Below are positions 42,665 to 51,897 of a DNA stretch of 64,000 nt, piece after piece. Under the pieces are notes generated by a model that was not told the DNA's origin, ran no database searches, and saw only the letters and a list, made by a program, of their open reading frames with translations. The position numbers and the translations under genes are program-made. The stretch is taken from contig NZ_CP110224.1 of NCBI RefSeq assembly GCF_026013645.1, forward strand, positions 1,488,001 through 1,552,000, written 5' to 3'. Each line of letters begins with the position of its first letter. The first letter of the stretch is position 1. Source of the DNA: Virgibacillus natechei. GTDB taxonomy: Bacteria > Bacillota > Bacilli > Bacillales > Amphibacillaceae.

Positions 42665-42997
42665 AACGCTAGTGATTTCGCAGATGAAATGAAAAAACAA
42701 GGTATTGATTTGATTGACTGTAGTTCGGGCGGTGTTGTTCCGGCAAAAGTTAATTCGTATCCCGGCTATCAAGTACCACGATGCGAAACGATTAAAAGCG
42801 AAACAGCGATTGCAACAGGTGCTGTTGGTAAGATTACTACCGGCAGCCAAGCGGAGGAAATTTTACAGAATGAACGGGCAGATATGGTTTTGATTGGCCG
42901 TGCACTACTGCGAAATCCATATTGGGCAAAGGCTTCCGCTGATGAGTTAGGCTATGCTATTGAAGCACCGGTCCAGTATGAACGAGGCTGGGGATGA
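42665..42997 (+). pseudogene. namA: NADPH dehydrogenase NamA (YqjM), C-terminal fragment
   Basis: The frame reads '[20 protein letters not shown]', '[15 protein letters not shown]', '[20 protein letters not shown]' and '[17 protein letters not shown]' to 'APVQYERGW', the last 110 residues of Old Yellow Enzyme-type NamA (338 residues). The FMN-binding first two thirds are lost at the IS element side; the first 24 residues of the ORF are unrelated. Confidence 0.85.
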
Positions 42998-43141
42998 CAG
43001 TATAAAAGAGAAATTACAGAAAGCCAGGTTTACCAGTAGCCGTGTTTAATCCAGAAGAAGTGTTAAGTCCGAATGCAAAACTTAAGGAATTTGAAGTGTG
43101 ATACCCCTCCATCTGACAGTGTTTTGCTGGAAGATATCAAA

Positions 43142-43186
43142 TTAAAAAGTCGGTTCCTGAACATAAAGGAATCGACTTTTTTAGCA
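43142..43186 (+). terminator. Rho-independent terminator
   Basis: AAAAAGTCGGTTCCT pairs with AGGAATCGACTTTTTT, just before a repeat copy. Confidence 0.75.
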
Positions 43187-43240
43187 GATAGGAAACCAAC
43201 ATGGCCCGCCTAGATCGAGCCACCATATACCATGAAAATG
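43181..43240. repeat. Dispersed hairpin-forming intergenic repeat, copy 4
   Basis: TTAGCAGATAGGAAACCAAC, ATGG, CGCC and CGAGCCACCATATACCATGAA align with the element at 54757-54812. Confidence 0.5.
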
Positions 43241-43399
43241 TAAGGTGAGAATTCGTTTAACGTATAAATTTACTAAATGTGTCCGTATTCCCTAACGTTA
43301 AAAATGGTATAAGTCTTAGATGCTTCTTGAGGAACATTCGTTCTCGAAATTCCTAAAACATGCTATACTAGAGAAAACATAAAAAAATGGGTGAAATCT

Positions 43400-45562
43400 A
43401 TGAAATTAATTCTAGCCGAAAAGCCTTCTGTAGCAAAGAACATTGCAGATGCATTGAAAATAAAAAATAAACAAGATGGTTATTTTGAAGGAAATAATTA
43501 TATTATTACGTGGGCGTTTGGCCATTTAGTCCAGCTTTATGATGCGAAAGATTATGACAGTAAAATGGCAAGTTGGAAAATGGATAACTTTCCTTTCATT
43601 CCTTCTGATTTTAAATATAAGGTGAAAAGCGATCCAAGAAATAGACAAAAATCAGATTCAGGTGCATCGAAACAAATAAAAGTCATTCAGCATTTAATGA
43701 AACGAAATGACGTTGATATGATTATTTCCGCGTGTGACTATGATCGAGAAGGTCAACTAATTGGGGATAGTATCATTTACCGTGGCGGAAAAAAGCCAAA
43801 CAAAGAAGTGTATCGATTATTGCTAAATGAATGGACACAGACAGAAGTTCTTCAGGGACTTGAAAAGATAACCTCCAATGAAACGATGAAACCGCTAAGA
43901 GATGCTGGTATTAGCAGGCAATGGGCAGACTGGGTGATTGGGATTAATTTAACATCTGTTGCAACATTAAAATATCAAAAAGGAAAGGGAAAAGCACTTA
44001 ATATCGGCAGAGTGTTACTCCCAACATTGAAAATCATTTATGACCGTGATAATGAAATTGAGAGGTTTGTTCCAGAAGATTATTTTAAACTAACCGCAAC
44101 TTTTCAAACTAAAGATGAAAAAGAATATCAAGGAACCTATGTGGAAGAGAAACAAGAAAAGTTTAAGAAGAAAGCAACAGTAGAAGCAATTTATCATGCT
44201 ATCCAAAACAAACAGGGAACCATAACGGATAAACAGGTTGAGCAAAAGAAAGAGTTTGCACCTTTCCTGTTTAACCTATCCAATTTACAAGGGTATATAA
44301 CGAATAAATATAAAGGATGGACTTCTGATAAAGTATTGAAAGTTGCTCAATCTCTTTATGAGAAAAAATTCATCACATATCCACGGACATCAAGTATTGC
44401 ACTTGATGAGAGTTTGACAGAAAAAACGGCAAAGGTAGTAAAAACACATGCAGAGGATCTCCCATATAAGGAAGAGGTAAAGTTTAGAAAAACGAAAAGG
44501 GTGTTTAATAACGCCAAAGTGGAGAGTCATAGCGCCATCATTCCAACTTATTTAAAACCGAAGCGTCTTTCAAGTGATGAACAAATTATTTATACAGCGA
44601 TTAAGAACCGGTTTATCATGCAATTCATGCCTGTAGCTGAATACGAAGAAACAAAGCTCACGACGAAAATTGATACTGTAAAAGGAGTTTTCGCTTCGAA
44701 GGGAAGGGTACAGCTAGTCGAAGGGTGGAAAAAAGTAGAAAATATTGGGTCTAAAGAGACGATTCTACCACTTGTAGAAATGAAAGAGGTTGTCAGCCTT
44801 ATAGAATCGGAGGTTTCTTCCCATGTTACAAAACCTCCGAAGCACCATACGGAGCGAACATTATTACGTGTGATGGAGACATGTGGCAAGAACTTGGAAG
44901 CGGAAGAATCAGAAGAATTAATGGGAAGTATTTTAACAGGGTTCAGCATAGGAACTCCAGCAACTAGAGCAGAAATGATTAAAAAGTTGAAAGATGTGGG
45001 TTACATTACAGCACAAGCCAAGAATCTAGTGTGTACCGATTTAGGAAGGAAGCTTGTTCGCTCCTTCCCTGTTCAAGACCTGTTCGATTTGGAATTTACA
45101 GGACGTCTGGAGAAGGCCTTGTCAGATATTCAAAAAGGCAAGGTTAGTAAGAAGGAGTTTCTCAGTCTTGTATTTAATTTCACAACCGAATCGGTAGAAT
45201 CAATTAAAAGTGGACAAGATGTTATCATCAATGAAATTTCTTCTACTTCTACAGGGAAAACGAATGAAATACTAGGGAAATGCCCACAATGTGAGGAAGG
45301 AAAAGTAGTTGAAGGTTATAAAGGCTTTGGTTGCAGCAAATGGAAGAGTGGTTGCAAATTTGTAATTTGGAAAAATGATAAATACCTGGCATCAATGAAG
45401 AAAAAACCAACGAAAACAATGGTAAAGTCACTCTTGAAAAATAAAAAAGCATATGTAAAAGGTCTAACGAGTAAGCAGGGGAAGAAATTTAACGCTTATT
45501 TACAGTATGAAAAAAATCCTGATAATGTGTATTATAGCTGGAAAATGGAGTTTAAAAAGTAG
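43400..45562 (+). CDS. topB: DNA topoisomerase III
   Basis: Type IA topoisomerase that decatenates DNA by single-strand passage. 720 residues. The Toprim domain opens 'KLILAEKPSVAKNIADALK' and has 'SACDYDREGQLIGDSI' with the metal Asp/Glu; the cleaving Tyr327 is in 'KFITYPRTSSIALDES'. A C-terminal zinc-ribbon-like segment 'GKCPQCEEGKVVEGYKGFGC' with 'SGCKFVIWK' follows. ATG 43400 is chosen over 43391. It ends in a terminator overlapping the stop. No plasmid or ICE genes adjoin, so this is likely the chromosomal copy. Confidence 0.94.
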   Translation: MKLILAEKPSVAKNIADALKIKNKQDGYFEGNNYIITWAFGHLVQLYDAKDYDSKMASWKMDNFPFIPSDFKYKVKSDPRNRQKSDSGASKQIKVIQHLMKRNDVDMIISACDYDREGQLIGDSIIYRGGKKPNKEVYRLLLNEWTQTEVLQGLEKITSNETMKPLRDAGISRQWADWVIGINLTSVATLKYQKGKGKALNIGRVLLPTLKIIYDRDNEIERFVPEDYFKLTATFQTKDEKEYQGTYVEEKQEKFKKKATVEAIYHAIQNKQGTITDKQVEQKKEFAPFLFNLSNLQGYITNKYKGWTSDKVLKVAQSLYEKKFITYPRTSSIALDESLTEKTAKVVKTHAEDLPYKEEVKFRKTKRVFNNAKVESHSAIIPTYLKPKRLSSDEQIIYTAIKNRFIMQFMPVAEYEETKLTTKIDTVKGVFASKGRVQLVEGWKKVENIGSKETILPLVEMKEVVSLIESEVSSHVTKPPKHHTERTLLRVMETCGKNLEAEESEELMGSILTGFSIGTPATRAEMIKKLKDVGYITAQAKNLVCTDLGRKLVRSFPVQDLFDLEFTGRLEKALSDIQKGKVSKKEFLSLVFNFTTESVESIKSGQDVIINEISSTSTGKTNEILGKCPQCEEGKVVEGYKGFGCSKWKSGCKFVIWKNDKYLASMKKKPTKTMVKSLLKNKKAYVKGLTSKQGKKFNAYLQYEKNPDNVYYSWKMEFKK

Positions 45563-45595
45563 TTAGGATCGAATTATTGTAACTACTTTTTCATT
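45554..45595 (+). terminator. Terminator overlapping the topB stop
   Basis: AAAAAGTAGTTA pairs perfectly with TAACTACTTTTT; loop 14 bases, then CATTTT. Confidence 0.8.
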
Positions 45596-45711
45596 TTATA
45601 ACTATTAAAACCGAAACTAGTGTATGCTTGTATAAGAGGGAAGCATAATTCGACAAACGGATATTCATGAATTGTAGTTGGAATGCTAATAAACTCTAAA
45701 GGAATGGTAAA

Positions 45712-46128
45712 ATGAATAAAGTGCAAGTCAATATTCAAAAAGATTTAGCCCATGGGACATTATTGTGGATATATGCCCACAATAAAAAGGTTTATCACAG
45801 TAGTAAGCGCCTTGACAATGTTGCTTTTAATGAACATGACTCTAATTATTTAGGAGAAGTTAAAAAAATTTTTTCTAACAAAGACAAACAGGAATCTCTA
45901 TTAAGTCTATTAGACAAGGTAGATAGGATTTATGGAATTTGTATAAATGACCAAGTTACTACAAACAGTGGCGAGAAGGAAGTTGAAGTTCTGTTCTTTC
46001 AGACTTGGGATGAGGTACAAGAGTATGCAGAAACCTATTTTGAGAAATTTGACCAACAAGAATCAAAAAAAGAGCAGGTAAAACAAGAATGGTTGGAGAG
46101 AGGCAGACGTTATTTAAGAAAAGGATAA
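45712..46128 (+). CDS. Hypothetical protein (138 aa)
   Basis: A soluble, charged 138-residue protein with a predicted mixed alpha/beta head ('HGTLLWIYAHNKKVYHSS') and a highly charged C-terminal helix ('KFDQQESKKEQVKQEW'). AAAGGAATGGTAAA precedes the ATG. No family recognised. It is bounded downstream by a strong terminator. Confidence 0.6.
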   Translation: MNKVQVNIQKDLAHGTLLWIYAHNKKVYHSSKRLDNVAFNEHDSNYLGEVKKIFSNKDKQESLLSLLDKVDRIYGICINDQVTTNSGEKEVEVLFFQTWDEVQEYAETYFEKFDQQESKKEQVKQEWLERGRRYLRKG

Positions 46129-46247
46129 AAAAGCTAGTTCTCCACATTGATTGCGACAACCAAATAGTAGATGCGCATTATATAACCACCACCCTCCGTT
46201 TATAAGAAGATGAAATGAACCTCGACCATAGCTTCTAAATGTATAAA

Positions 46248-46300
46248 ATAATAAGCTTGTATCCGATTAATACTGTGCGTGGATACAAGCTTATTTCATT
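46248..46300. terminator. Bidirectional terminator
   Basis: AATAAGCTTGTATCC (46250-46264) pairs perfectly with GGATACAAGCTTATT (46281-46295). It serves converging genes. Confidence 0.8.
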
Positions 46301-46304
46301 TCTT

Positions 46305-46799
46305 TTACATTTCTTGAAGCTTCACTCTTAAAATTTTGCCACTGGCAGTTTTAGGGAGTTCATCCATAAAAGTAATTGCCTTTGGGCATTTGTAATGCAC
46401 TAGTTTTTCTTTTGAAAATGCAATTAAATCATCTTCTGTTACGGTAGACCCCTCTAGAGGGACAACAAATGCATGGGACGTCTCTCCCCATTCTATATGA
46501 GGTGTTACAATGACTGCGACTTCTTCTACTTCAGGATGTTTGTAAAGCACCCCTTCAACCTCAAGCGAAGAAATGTTCTCTTCATTGTCCGTAATTTGGG
46601 CATTTTTGTGTTTAACGACATGTATATTTCCCTGGCCGTCAATGGCACCTATATCGCCAGTGTATAACCAACCGTCTACAAGGGTTTGATTTGCTTCGGT
46701 AATGCCATTGCCTTTTACAATTATTTCACCTAACTCTGCCCCATTAGGTGTAACATCTTCTCCTTGTTTGTTTACAACACGAACCTCCGTATTGACCAT
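46305..46799 (-). pseudogene. C-terminal part of an AMP-forming acyl-CoA synthetase
   Basis: A 164-residue frame covering only the end of an ANL-superfamily enzyme: 'GWLYTGDIGAIDGQGNIHVV', 'ENISSLEVEGVLYKHPEVEE' and 'LPKTASGKILRVKL' with the catalytic Lys. The whole N-terminal adenylation core with 'YTSGTTG' is absent. The usual 'SGGENISS' is 'TDNEENISS'. It keeps a good RBS (AAAGGTGGGATATGA) before ATG 46799, so a short product may still be made; it is most simply a remnant. Confidence 0.75.
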
Positions 46800-47023
46800 T
46801 CATATCCCACCTTTATTTTTCACTATCGATAATATATTCTTAATTATAAATAGTATAACATATTTTGTGTAAGCGGTTTACTGTGATGTTTTATTTTTTT
46901 TAGATAAATCGTGAGAAGAATTACAAATATAATTGAAAAATCTAGTAAAATAGGCTTACAATAGAGGGGATCATAAATTTTGAAAGAAAAAGAAGTTGAG
47001 TTATAGTTTTAAGGAGCGGTAAA

Positions 47024-47725
47024 ATGAAGAATAAGAAGCTAATGATTATTAATGTCCTCACGCTTACTGCGTTTATTATTGTTGTTAGTGCAGGGGTATA
47101 CCAGGCAGAAACAGTTAAGGAGGAATTTGGTAAGGCTGGACCAAAAGATCAGCCAGATGAAGAGATTTCAGAGCAGAATGAGCTACTGAAGAAACATGAA
47201 GTAGGGGTACTTACACTTCAGGAGAAAGAATCAATTGTTTTGAAAGAGGTGAATGAAGAAGAAGAGGAAACTGGAGATGTAGCGGAAGAAGAGGTTGAAG
47301 AAGAAGTTGAACTAGAGGATTCTTACATAGAAGAAGTTGAGGAAACTGAAGATGAGGTCTCAGATGTAAATAATGAAAGTCATTTGAATTGGAATAACAC
47401 ATCGAATGAAACGAATAATAATTCGGAGTCAAGTGGATCAACAAATAATACCATTACAGAAGAGCAAGGTTCTACAGGCACTAATAATTCAGAGGGTTCG
47501 AATGCCAGAGAAAGTGATGAAACTGGTGATGATGAAAGAACAACTAGCAGTAATGGATCTTCATCTGACAAGGAAGAAAACGCGGAAAACGAAAATGAAA
47601 ACAACAAGGAAGAAGACGAAGATGAAGATGAACCAGAGTCAGATGAAAAGACAGACGATACGGATGACAAAGACGACAAAAAAGAAGAAGATAAAGATAA
47701 AGATATACAAAGAAACGCAGAATAA
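47024..47725 (+). CDS. Membrane-anchored, extremely acidic low-complexity protein
   Basis: 233 residues: a short basic head, one transmembrane or signal helix ('LMIINVLTLTAFIIVVSAGV'), then about 200 residues dominated by Glu, Asp, Asn and Ser ('VNEEEEETGDVAEEEVEEE', 'NENNKEEDEDEDEPESDEK'). The tail should be disordered and outside the membrane. High surface acidity suits a salt-adapted cell wall, but no family is recognised. TAAGGAGCGG is the RBS. The SDR gene starts 16 bases after its stop. Confidence 0.7.
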   Translation: MKNKKLMIINVLTLTAFIIVVSAGVYQAETVKEEFGKAGPKDQPDEEISEQNELLKKHEVGVLTLQEKESIVLKEVNEEEEETGDVAEEEVEEEVELEDSYIEEVEETEDEVSDVNNESHLNWNNTSNETNNNSESSGSTNNTITEEQGSTGTNNSEGSNARESDETGDDERTTSSNGSSSDKEENAENENENNKEEDEDEDEPESDEKTDDTDDKDDKKEEDKDKDIQRNAE

Positions 47726-47741
47726 CGAAGGAGGAATATAA

Positions 47742-48446
47742 ATGACAGATTTAAATGGAAAAACAGCAATTATCACAGGAGCAAGCAGTGGAATTGGGGC
47801 TAAAATCGCTGAGAAACTCTCGATACAAGGAGCAAATGTTGTTCTTGCAGCCAGAAGAAAGCAAAAGCTCGATACCATTGTGGAGCATATAAATAATACA
47901 GGTAACGGACAAGCATTAGGTATTGTCACGGATGTTTCCAATCGGTCTGATGTGGAAAAATTAGTGAAACAAGCAACAGAGACTTTTGGAAACATTGATA
48001 TATACGTGAATAACGCCGGCTTGATGCTAAGTTCTGTTGTACAGGATAGTAAGGTAGACGATTGGGAAGATATGATTGACGTTAATATTAAAGGTGTATT
48101 ATATGGAATTAATACCGTATTACCTAATATGGTAGAACGTTCAACTGGTCATATCGTAAATATATCTTCTGTTTCCGGTCATGAGGTCACAAAAGTCAGT
48201 ACGGTATACAGTGCAACCAAATTTGCAGCAAGGGCTATATCAATGGGACTAGAAAAAGAATTGGCACATACAGGAGTGCGTGTGACGAACATCTCTCCTG
48301 GTATGGTGGATACGGATCTGGCATCCAGCAGAACTTCCAAAGGTAGAAAACCGCTCCTCACAGATGACATTGCCAATGCAGTCGTATACGCCGTAACACA
48401 GCCTGATTATGTAAATGTGAATGAGATAACTGTAAGACCAGTATAA
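47742..48446 (+). CDS. Short-chain dehydrogenase/reductase (SDR)
   Basis: A 234-residue classical SDR. 'TAIITGASSGIGAKIAEKL' binds NAD(P); Asn of 'IYVNNAG', Ser of 'NISSVSGH' and Tyr156/Lys160 in 'STVYSATKFAA' form the active site. An Arg-rich 'AARRKQK' after the second strand suggests NADP(H). Substrate unknown. It probably shares a transcript with the acidic membrane protein gene. Confidence 0.9.
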   Translation: MTDLNGKTAIITGASSGIGAKIAEKLSIQGANVVLAARRKQKLDTIVEHINNTGNGQALGIVTDVSNRSDVEKLVKQATETFGNIDIYVNNAGLMLSSVVQDSKVDDWEDMIDVNIKGVLYGINTVLPNMVERSTGHIVNISSVSGHEVTKVSTVYSATKFAARAISMGLEKELAHTGVRVTNISPGMVDTDLASSRTSKGRKPLLTDDIANAVVYAVTQPDYVNVNEITVRPV

Positions 48447-48680
48447 AAAGGGCATGAAATGAATGAGTTGCTGTTATGCATACTCCTACAATCCTTAATT
48501 TAAATAACTTATTCTATCACTGAATTATTAGCCTAATAAGAGGAACTTTGGTATTATAGAATGGATATAGATAAATATTTACTGGTTTTAGCGGATTGAT
48601 TTCGTAATTATTTTTTGTAAACACTTAGTAGCGTTTAAATCAGTACATAAAATAATAAAAGCAAGAAAGGTGGAGGCTTT

Positions 48681-49895
48681 ATGGTTTCAAACAAACCAAA
48701 AATAGTTGTACTTGGAGCAGGTTATGCGGGGTTAACTACAACAAAACGCTTAACTCAAAAATTACTTCCTGAAGAAGCAGAAATTGTATTAGTAAATAAA
48801 CATAATTATCATTATGAATCCACATGGCTACATGAAGTAGCTGCAGGTACAATTAATCCAAACCAGGCTCGAGTTATGATTAGTGATGTAGTAAACCCAA
48901 GCAGAGTTCGTCTTATTTATGACTCTGTTATTGAAGTGAAAAAAGATGAACAGAGAGTTGTGCTAGAAAATAGCGAAATCACGTATGACTACCTTGTGTT
49001 CGCACTTGGTTTCGAATCAAATGATTTTGGAATTAAAGGAATGGCTGAGCATGCATTTGCTATTGAGGATATTGATTCCAGTCGCTTTATTAGCGAACAT
49101 ATTGAGTATCAATTTGCGAAATACAATAATGATAAAAATGCTACGGATGACAGCTTGAATATTTTGGTAGGTGGCGCCGGATTTACTGGTGTCGAATTTG
49201 TAGGGGAACTTGTAGAAAAAGTACCAGAACTATGTAAGAAATATGATATAGATCGTGGTAAAGTTCGCATTATTAATGTTGAAGCAGCACCTTCTATTTT
49301 GCCTATGTTTGATAAAGATCTTGTGGATTATGCAAAACAATCACTTGAAGATCGCGGGGTAGAATTCAGAATTGGTGCTCCTATTTCTGAATGTACACCA
49401 GAAGGATTCATTGTAGGTGATGATCAGGAATTAATAAAAGCAGGAACGGTTGTTTGGACTGGTGGTGTAAAAGGAAGCTCTGTTCTCGAGAAATCTGGAT
49501 TTGAATTAACAAAAGGAAAAGTGAATGTTGACGCAAACCTTCGTTTGTCTGGTGAAGAGAACTTCTTCGTGTTAGGAGATTGTTCATGGGTTTGGAACAA
49601 AGAGGAAGATCGTCCATATCCTCCAACTGCTCAACTGGCAACTCAAGAAGCAGATGTTACAGCGAATAACTTGAAAGCACTGCTTACAAACCGCCCATTA
49701 GAAGAGTTCGTATTCAAAAGTAAAGGTACGGTAGCATCGCTAGGTATAACGGACGGAATCGGAAGTGTTTTCGATGATAAAAAACTTCGAGGAAAGCTAG
49801 CAGCTGCAATGAAAAAAGTAGTTGATAATCGTACCTTATTCCTTGTTGGTGGTATGAAATTAGTTCTCAAAAAAGGAAAAGTTCGTCCATTCTAA
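48681..49895 (+). CDS. ndh: Type II NADH dehydrogenase
   Basis: Single-subunit, non-proton-pumping NADH:quinone oxidoreductase, peripheral on the inner face of the membrane. 404 residues. FAD site 'KIVVLGAGYAGLTTTKRL', NADH site 'NILVGGAGFTGVEFVGELVE', and 'FFVLGDCSWVWNKEEDRPYP' with 'PPTAQLATQEADVTANNL' at the quinone end. The C-terminal amphipathic stretch 'LFLVGGMKLVLKKGKVRPF' fits membrane attachment. Good RBS AAAGGTGGAGG. Confidence 0.93.
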   Translation: MVSNKPKIVVLGAGYAGLTTTKRLTQKLLPEEAEIVLVNKHNYHYESTWLHEVAAGTINPNQARVMISDVVNPSRVRLIYDSVIEVKKDEQRVVLENSEITYDYLVFALGFESNDFGIKGMAEHAFAIEDIDSSRFISEHIEYQFAKYNNDKNATDDSLNILVGGAGFTGVEFVGELVEKVPELCKKYDIDRGKVRIINVEAAPSILPMFDKDLVDYAKQSLEDRGVEFRIGAPISECTPEGFIVGDDQELIKAGTVVWTGGVKGSSVLEKSGFELTKGKVNVDANLRLSGEENFFVLGDCSWVWNKEEDRPYPPTAQLATQEADVTANNLKALLTNRPLEEFVFKSKGTVASLGITDGIGSVFDDKKLRGKLAAAMKKVVDNRTLFLVGGMKLVLKKGKVRPF

Positions 49896-49957
49896 TTGGC
49901 TCACAAACTTATAATAATTCAATTTAGTTAGCTATAACTTGAGGGGGTAGTTTTTCA

Positions 49958-50056
49958 ATGAGAAAAGGACTGTGTGGAATTGTACTTGTCCTCGCTGCGT
50001 TAGTAGGTTACAGACTAGCGAGTGATTACTTAGAGGATACAAGGGATTATAGATAA
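49958..50056 (+). CDS. Small membrane protein (32 aa)
   Basis: MRKGLCGIVLVLAALVGYRL and a polar tail ending DTRDYR. One hydrophobic helix, strong SD GAGGGGGTAG, and a terminator right after the stop. It lies 62 bases behind ndh and may be co-transcribed. Family not recognised. Confidence 0.55.
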   Translation: MRKGLCGIVLVLAALVGYRLASDYLEDTRDYR

Positions 50057-50060
50057 GGAA

Positions 50061-50103
50061 AGAACGACCATTTAGCAATTATGCTAAATGGTCGTTTTCT
50101 AAA
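50061..50103 (+). terminator. Rho-independent terminator
   Basis: AACGACCATTTAGCA and TGCTAAATGGTCGTT form a perfect 15-bp stem, then TTCT. Confidence 0.85.
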
Positions 50104-50176
50104 AGAGATAAAAGTGCGATAAGTCACAGACAAAGCGTACGATTTAAGGTATTATAGAAAGTGGGAGGGGAGTCAA

Positions 50177-50428
50177 ATGAGTACTGGATTAATCATATTA
50201 TTTGTTATTTTATTTATTCTTGCAGTAGGCGGGACTTTCTATGCATTTAAACAAGAAGAGAATAAAATGAAACATTATGAGGAAGTAGAAGAAACGCGAG
50301 AAGAAGAATTGAAGCGCTCACTTGATTATGAACAAACATCCTTAAAGTCAAACGTGCCTATTCAAATTTGGATTTATACAATTACGACACTTGTAACACT
50401 AATTGCATTTGCATTCTATATATTTTAA
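50177..50428 (+). CDS. Small membrane protein with two helices (83 aa)
   Basis: MSTGLIILFVILFILAVGG at the N-terminus, a charged middle 'EEVEETREEELKRSLDYE' and a second helix 'IWIYTITTLVTLIAFAFYIF' at the end. GGGAGGGGAG precedes the ATG. No family recognised. Confidence 0.65.
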   Translation: MSTGLIILFVILFILAVGGTFYAFKQEENKMKHYEEVEETREEELKRSLDYEQTSLKSNVPIQIWIYTITTLVTLIAFAFYIF

Positions 50429-50562
50429 ATCAAAAAAAACACCTATAAAAGCGCCAAGCCAAGTCCTTAGAGTAGACAGCAATATTACATGTATGAAGAG
50501 CCAGGATAAATCCTGGTTATTTTTTTGTCTTCTTCTAATACTAAGACGAGGAGGTGTCATAC

Positions 50563-51429
50563 ATGAAGTTTATTATTTTAATCCTTCTCATGTTACTTAT
50601 TCCATTAAATGATACGATGGCAAATGACAAGATGGCTGAAGACCACACGTTAACGTTGAATGAAGAGGAGATAAAACAATATGCATACCCTTTTATCGGT
50701 ACGCCTTTTATAAATGAAGATAAACTTCATTATCTTATAGAAGATCTGAATGAAAAAGTATATAAAGATCCAATAAATGCAGAGTTTGATGAAATGGGGG
50801 AGATAATTCAGGAAAAATCAGGCATAGAACTGGATGAGAATAAATTTAATACATTATTTCGTACATCATTTTATGCAGGGGATGATATGGAGATTGAAGT
50901 GCCTAAGCAGCCTATTCAACCTAGGGTAGATAGTGAATTGTTGGCCGAAATCAGTGTACAGGAAATGGGCAGTTTTGTTACTACTTTCAAACAAAGTAAT
51001 GTGGAACGCACCCATAATATTGGACTTGCATCGGAAGCAATTAACGATTATGTTGTGTTCCCAGGGGAGAGGTTTTCTTTTAACGAGGTGGTTGGTGAGC
51101 GAACAGAGGAACGAGGGTATATGCGTGCACCTGTCATTGTAAAGGGTGAATTGGCAGAGGATATTGGTGGGGGAATCTGTCAGGTTTCTTCGACCCTTTA
51201 TAATGCGGTGGATTTAAAGGGGATTCAAATTGTGGAGAGGTATGCACATAGCAGGAGCGTTCCTTATGTACCACCAGGCCGCGATGCGACTGTAAGCTGG
51301 TGGGGGCCGGATTTTGTATTTGAGAACATGTATAACCAACCTATTTTAGTTCGTGCAAAAGCCGATGATGGAAAAATGATTGTCACCATTTATTCTTCTG
51401 ATCGGGTCGAATATGCTTCAGATGAATAA
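50563..51429 (+). CDS. VanW family protein
   Basis: A 288-residue secreted or cell-surface protein with an N-terminal signal peptide ('MKFIILILLMLLIPLND') and a VanW domain: 'GERFSFNEVVGERTEERGY', 'EDIGGGICQVSSTLYNAV' and 'DATVSWWGPDFVFENMYN'. VanW proteins occur in vancomycin-resistance clusters and widely in Firmicutes, and may act on the cell envelope; the biochemical role is not known. ATG 50563 has GAGGAGGTG upstream. Confidence 0.88.
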   Translation: MKFIILILLMLLIPLNDTMANDKMAEDHTLTLNEEEIKQYAYPFIGTPFINEDKLHYLIEDLNEKVYKDPINAEFDEMGEIIQEKSGIELDENKFNTLFRTSFYAGDDMEIEVPKQPIQPRVDSELLAEISVQEMGSFVTTFKQSNVERTHNIGLASEAINDYVVFPGERFSFNEVVGERTEERGYMRAPVIVKGELAEDIGGGICQVSSTLYNAVDLKGIQIVERYAHSRSVPYVPPGRDATVSWWGPDFVFENMYNQPILVRAKADDGKMIVTIYSSDRVEYASDE

Positions 51430-51432
51430 TTC

Positions 51433-51795
51433 TTATTTCTGTTTAGTACTGATCATACATGTGTCCCCATTTTTGCATTGGTTTACGGGGACCAATTTTC
51501 TATTGTTAGCGATTTTTCTGTAAATAAAATCACCAAGGCCAACCCATTTAAAAAGATATATAAACGGGAGGAATACCCATATTAAGGGCAGTAATTTGGC
51601 AATTTCAATTAAAGCGTTATACCCTTTATACCAATGATCTGCCTGCTGTACATATAGTTGTTTTTCCATATCCTTTGGGTAATGATGAAGCTTTCGAAAG
51701 GAATGAAAGCTGAGCTTGTTTCTCCAGTCTAATTTCTTCCAAATTGTCGATGAAGAGGTACATATTTTGCAAAAGCTATCATAGTAAACGATCAC
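51433..51795 (-). CDS. DCC-family thiol-disulfide oxidoreductase-like protein (DUF393, YuxK-like)
   Basis: A 120-residue protein with the DxxCxxC motif near the start ('YYDSFCKICTSS', Cys9 and Cys12) that defines the DCC family. 'ALIEIAKLLPLIWVFLPFIY' is a hydrophobic helix and 'FIYRKIANNRK' the conserved 'YR.IA.NR' block. Predicted redox role, not shown. It converges with the VanW gene; only three bases separate the stops. Confidence 0.83.
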   Translation of the reverse strand: MIVYYDSFCKICTSSSTIWKKLDWRNKLSFHSFRKLHHYPKDMEKQLYVQQADHWYKGYNALIEIAKLLPLIWVFLPFIYLFKWVGLGDFIYRKIANNRKLVPVNQCKNGDTCMISTKQK

Positions 51796-51859
51796 TTTAC
51801 CGCCTCCATTCTATGTTTATTTTATCATTTACATTCGTTTATTAAAAGTAGTGTGAACA

Positions 51860-51897
51860 TAAATAAAGATGCCTCCGTGAGAGGCATCTTTATTAGT
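51860..51897. terminator. Terminator of the aconitase gene
   Basis: AATAAAGATGCCTC and GAGGCATCTTTATT form a perfect 14-bp stem; the right arm overlaps the stop codon. Confidence 0.8.

Noticed and set aside
43021..43101. Frame KPGLPVAVFNPEEVLSPN after the namA tail
   Set aside because: Looks protein-like but has no start, and overlaps no recognised family; may be further debris.
47380..47769. Minus-strand ORF opposite the acidic protein (Ser/Leu-rich)
   Set aside because: An artefact of the GAA/GAT-rich plus strand, whose complement reads Phe/Ser/Leu with few stops.
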